The notes under the pieces: generated by a model | Told to the model about the DNA's origin: nothing | The model's database searches: none | Seen by the model: only the letters and a program-made list of their open reading frames with translations | Made by a program: the position numbers and the translations under genes | Shown here: positions 13,401-14,409 of the stretch, piece by piece | How the letters are laid out: each line of letters starts with the position of its first letter | Position numbering within the stretch: the stretch's first letter is position 1 | NCBI GenBank assembly: GCA_041743485.1 | Contig: JBGTMR010000376.1 | Coordinates: forward strand, 1 to 14,409 | DNA length: 14,409 bases | DNA from: JANDLT01 sp041743485 | GTDB taxonomy: Bacteria; Acidobacteriota; Blastocatellia; Pyrinomonadales; Pyrinomonadaceae | Direction: 5' to 3'

Positions 13401-13408
13401 GGGCATAC

Positions 13409-14409
13409 ATGAAAACGCTTTATTTCGATGGTTTCGCCGGAGCGAGCGGCGATATGATTCTCGGCGCACTCGTCGCGGCGGGCGTCGCGCCCGATGTTTT
13501 GATTGAAAAATTGAAGCTGCTCGACGTTGCCGATTTTGCGGTCGAATTTGAAACCGTGAATCGTTCCGGCATCGGCGCGACGAAAGCGCGCGTTCGCATT
13601 CCGCACGAACACAAGCATCGTCACTTAAAAGACATCGCCAAAATCATCAACGATTCACGCTTGCCCGATTCGATTAAAGAGCGCGCGATAAAGATTTTCA
13701 CGCGCCTTGCCGAAGCCGAAGCCCGTGTCCATAACGAACCCGTCGAGAAAATTCACTTTCACGAAGTCGGCGCGCTCGATGCGATTATTGACATCGTTGG
13801 AGCGTGCATCGGATTTGAATTGCTTGGCATTGAACGCTTCGTTTCGTCTGCGCTCAACACGGGCAAAGGCAGCGTCGAGATGGCGCACGGGCTGTATCCC
13901 GTACCGCCTCCCGCCGTCGTCGAATTGATGCGCGGCGCGTCCGTTTATGCCAACGACATCACGGGGGAATTATTGACGCCGACGGGCGCGGCGATTATCA
14001 GCACGTTGTGCGAAGAATACGGCGCGCTGCCCGCGATGCGAATTGAGAGCGCGGGATACGGAGCGGGCAACCGTGATTATCCGCGCTTCCCGAACGTGCT
14101 TCGCGTCATCATCGGTGAGACGACGAACGACGCACACGATGCCGAATACACGGAACACCGCACTCACGGAACTATCGAACACTTGACGATGCTTGAGACG
14201 AACATTGATGACGCATCGCCGCAAGTCATTGGTTTCGTGATGGAGCAGGCTTTCAAAATGGGCGCGCTCGATTGTTATTTCACCGCGATTCAGATGAAGA
14301 AGAATCGTCCCGCGACGTTGGTTTCGATTTTGTGCGAGACGCATCGCAGCGAAGATTTGCGCCGGATGTTGTTTGCCGAAACGACGACCATCGGCATACG
14401 TTCTTACGA
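13409..14409 (+). CDS. larC: nickel-pincer cofactor biosynthesis protein LarC, C-terminus cut by window edge
   Basis: LarC is the CTP-dependent cyclometallase that inserts nickel into the pyridinium dithiocarboxylate mononucleotide cofactor used by lactate racemase (LarA) and relatives. My translation gives 333 codons without a stop, so the end (normally about 400-430 residues in total) lies outside. Signatures: Y-F-D-G-F-A-G-A-S-G-D-M (5-16), a His cluster H-E-H-K-H-R-H (66-72), H-F-H-E-V-G-A-L-D-A-I (116-126), L-T-P-T-G-A-A (189-195) and E-T-N-I-D-D-A-S-P-Q (263-272), which opens the C-terminal LarC2 part. Here the LarC1 and LarC2 parts are one continuous frame, unlike the frameshifted lactobacillar gene. 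AAAGGG stands 5 nt before the ATG at 13409. No larA, larB or larE is in view; any partners would be downstream. Confidence 0.93.
   Translation, partial: MKTLYFDGFAGASGDMILGALVAAGVAPDVLIEKLKLLDVADFAVEFETVNRSGIGATKARVRIPHEHKHRHLKDIAKIINDSRLPDSIKERAIKIFTRLAEAEARVHNEPVEKIHFHEVGALDAIIDIVGACIGFELLGIERFVSSALNTGKGSVEMAHGLYPVPPPAVVELMRGASVYANDITGELLTPTGAAIISTLCEEYGALPAMRIESAGYGAGNRDYPRFPNVLRVIIGETTNDAHDAEYTEHRTHGTIEHLTMLETNIDDASPQVIGFVMEQAFKMGALDCYFTAIQMKKNRPATLVSILCETHRSEDLRRMLFAETTTIGIRSY

Noticed and set aside
13394..14344. Minus-strand open frames opposite larC
   Set aside because: larC motifs are continuous on the plus strand from 13409 to the edge; the opposite frames look like shadows.

Overview
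The window (14,409 bases, moderately GC-rich) is a densely packed bacterial chromosome segment. Nine of the eleven protein genes lie on the minus strand. The only plus-strand genes are a glycosyltransferase and a larC gene cut by the right edge. I place it provisionally in the Acidobacteriota, perhaps the Blastocatellia/Pyrinomonadaceae. That rests on general impression: an FHA/DUF3662-like protein beside a class B PBP, several GTG/TTG starts, and mirror-symmetric intergenic palindromes. No rRNA or other marker proves it. I see no tRNA, rRNA, CRISPR array, prophage or transposase gene.

Layout from left to right. (1) 1-2818, minus: an FhaA-like protein followed by a class B penicillin-binding protein, a cell-wall/signalling pair; the PBP runs off the left edge. 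(2) 3016-4799, minus: an endonuclease/exonuclease/phosphatase-family protein followed 17 nt later by a SpoU/TrmH rRNA methyltransferase. (3) 4866-5449, minus: a DUF433 antitoxin and DUF5615 PIN-like toxin joined by an ATGA overlap. (4) 5554-6267, plus: a TIGR04283-like family 2 glycosyltransferase that converges on and overlaps the tail of the next operon. (5) 6246-10444, minus: DAHP synthase (entry to the shikimate pathway), a Tat-signal amidase and a MerA/Lpd-like flavoprotein, probably one operon. (6) 10741-12801, minus: arginyl-tRNA synthetase with a TTG start. (7) 13409-14409, plus: larC, for nickel-pincer cofactor synthesis.

The most striking content is non-coding. Two large mirror-symmetric intergenic elements bracket argS, at 10518-10708 and 13051-13382. 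Each half-element is a small hairpin, then a GTAG-type tetranucleotide at the foot of a CCCA...TGGG hairpin, then a second small hairpin; the whole is repeated in inverted orientation. Their sequences differ, but the spacings (9 nt and 23 nt) are the same in three of four halves, and the small hairpins of the second element show compensatory base changes. This resembles REP/BIME elements mobilised by REP-associated tyrosine transposases (RAYTs), but as a six-hairpin composite I do not recognise as a named family. The outer arm of the second element also carries a possible -35 box for larC.
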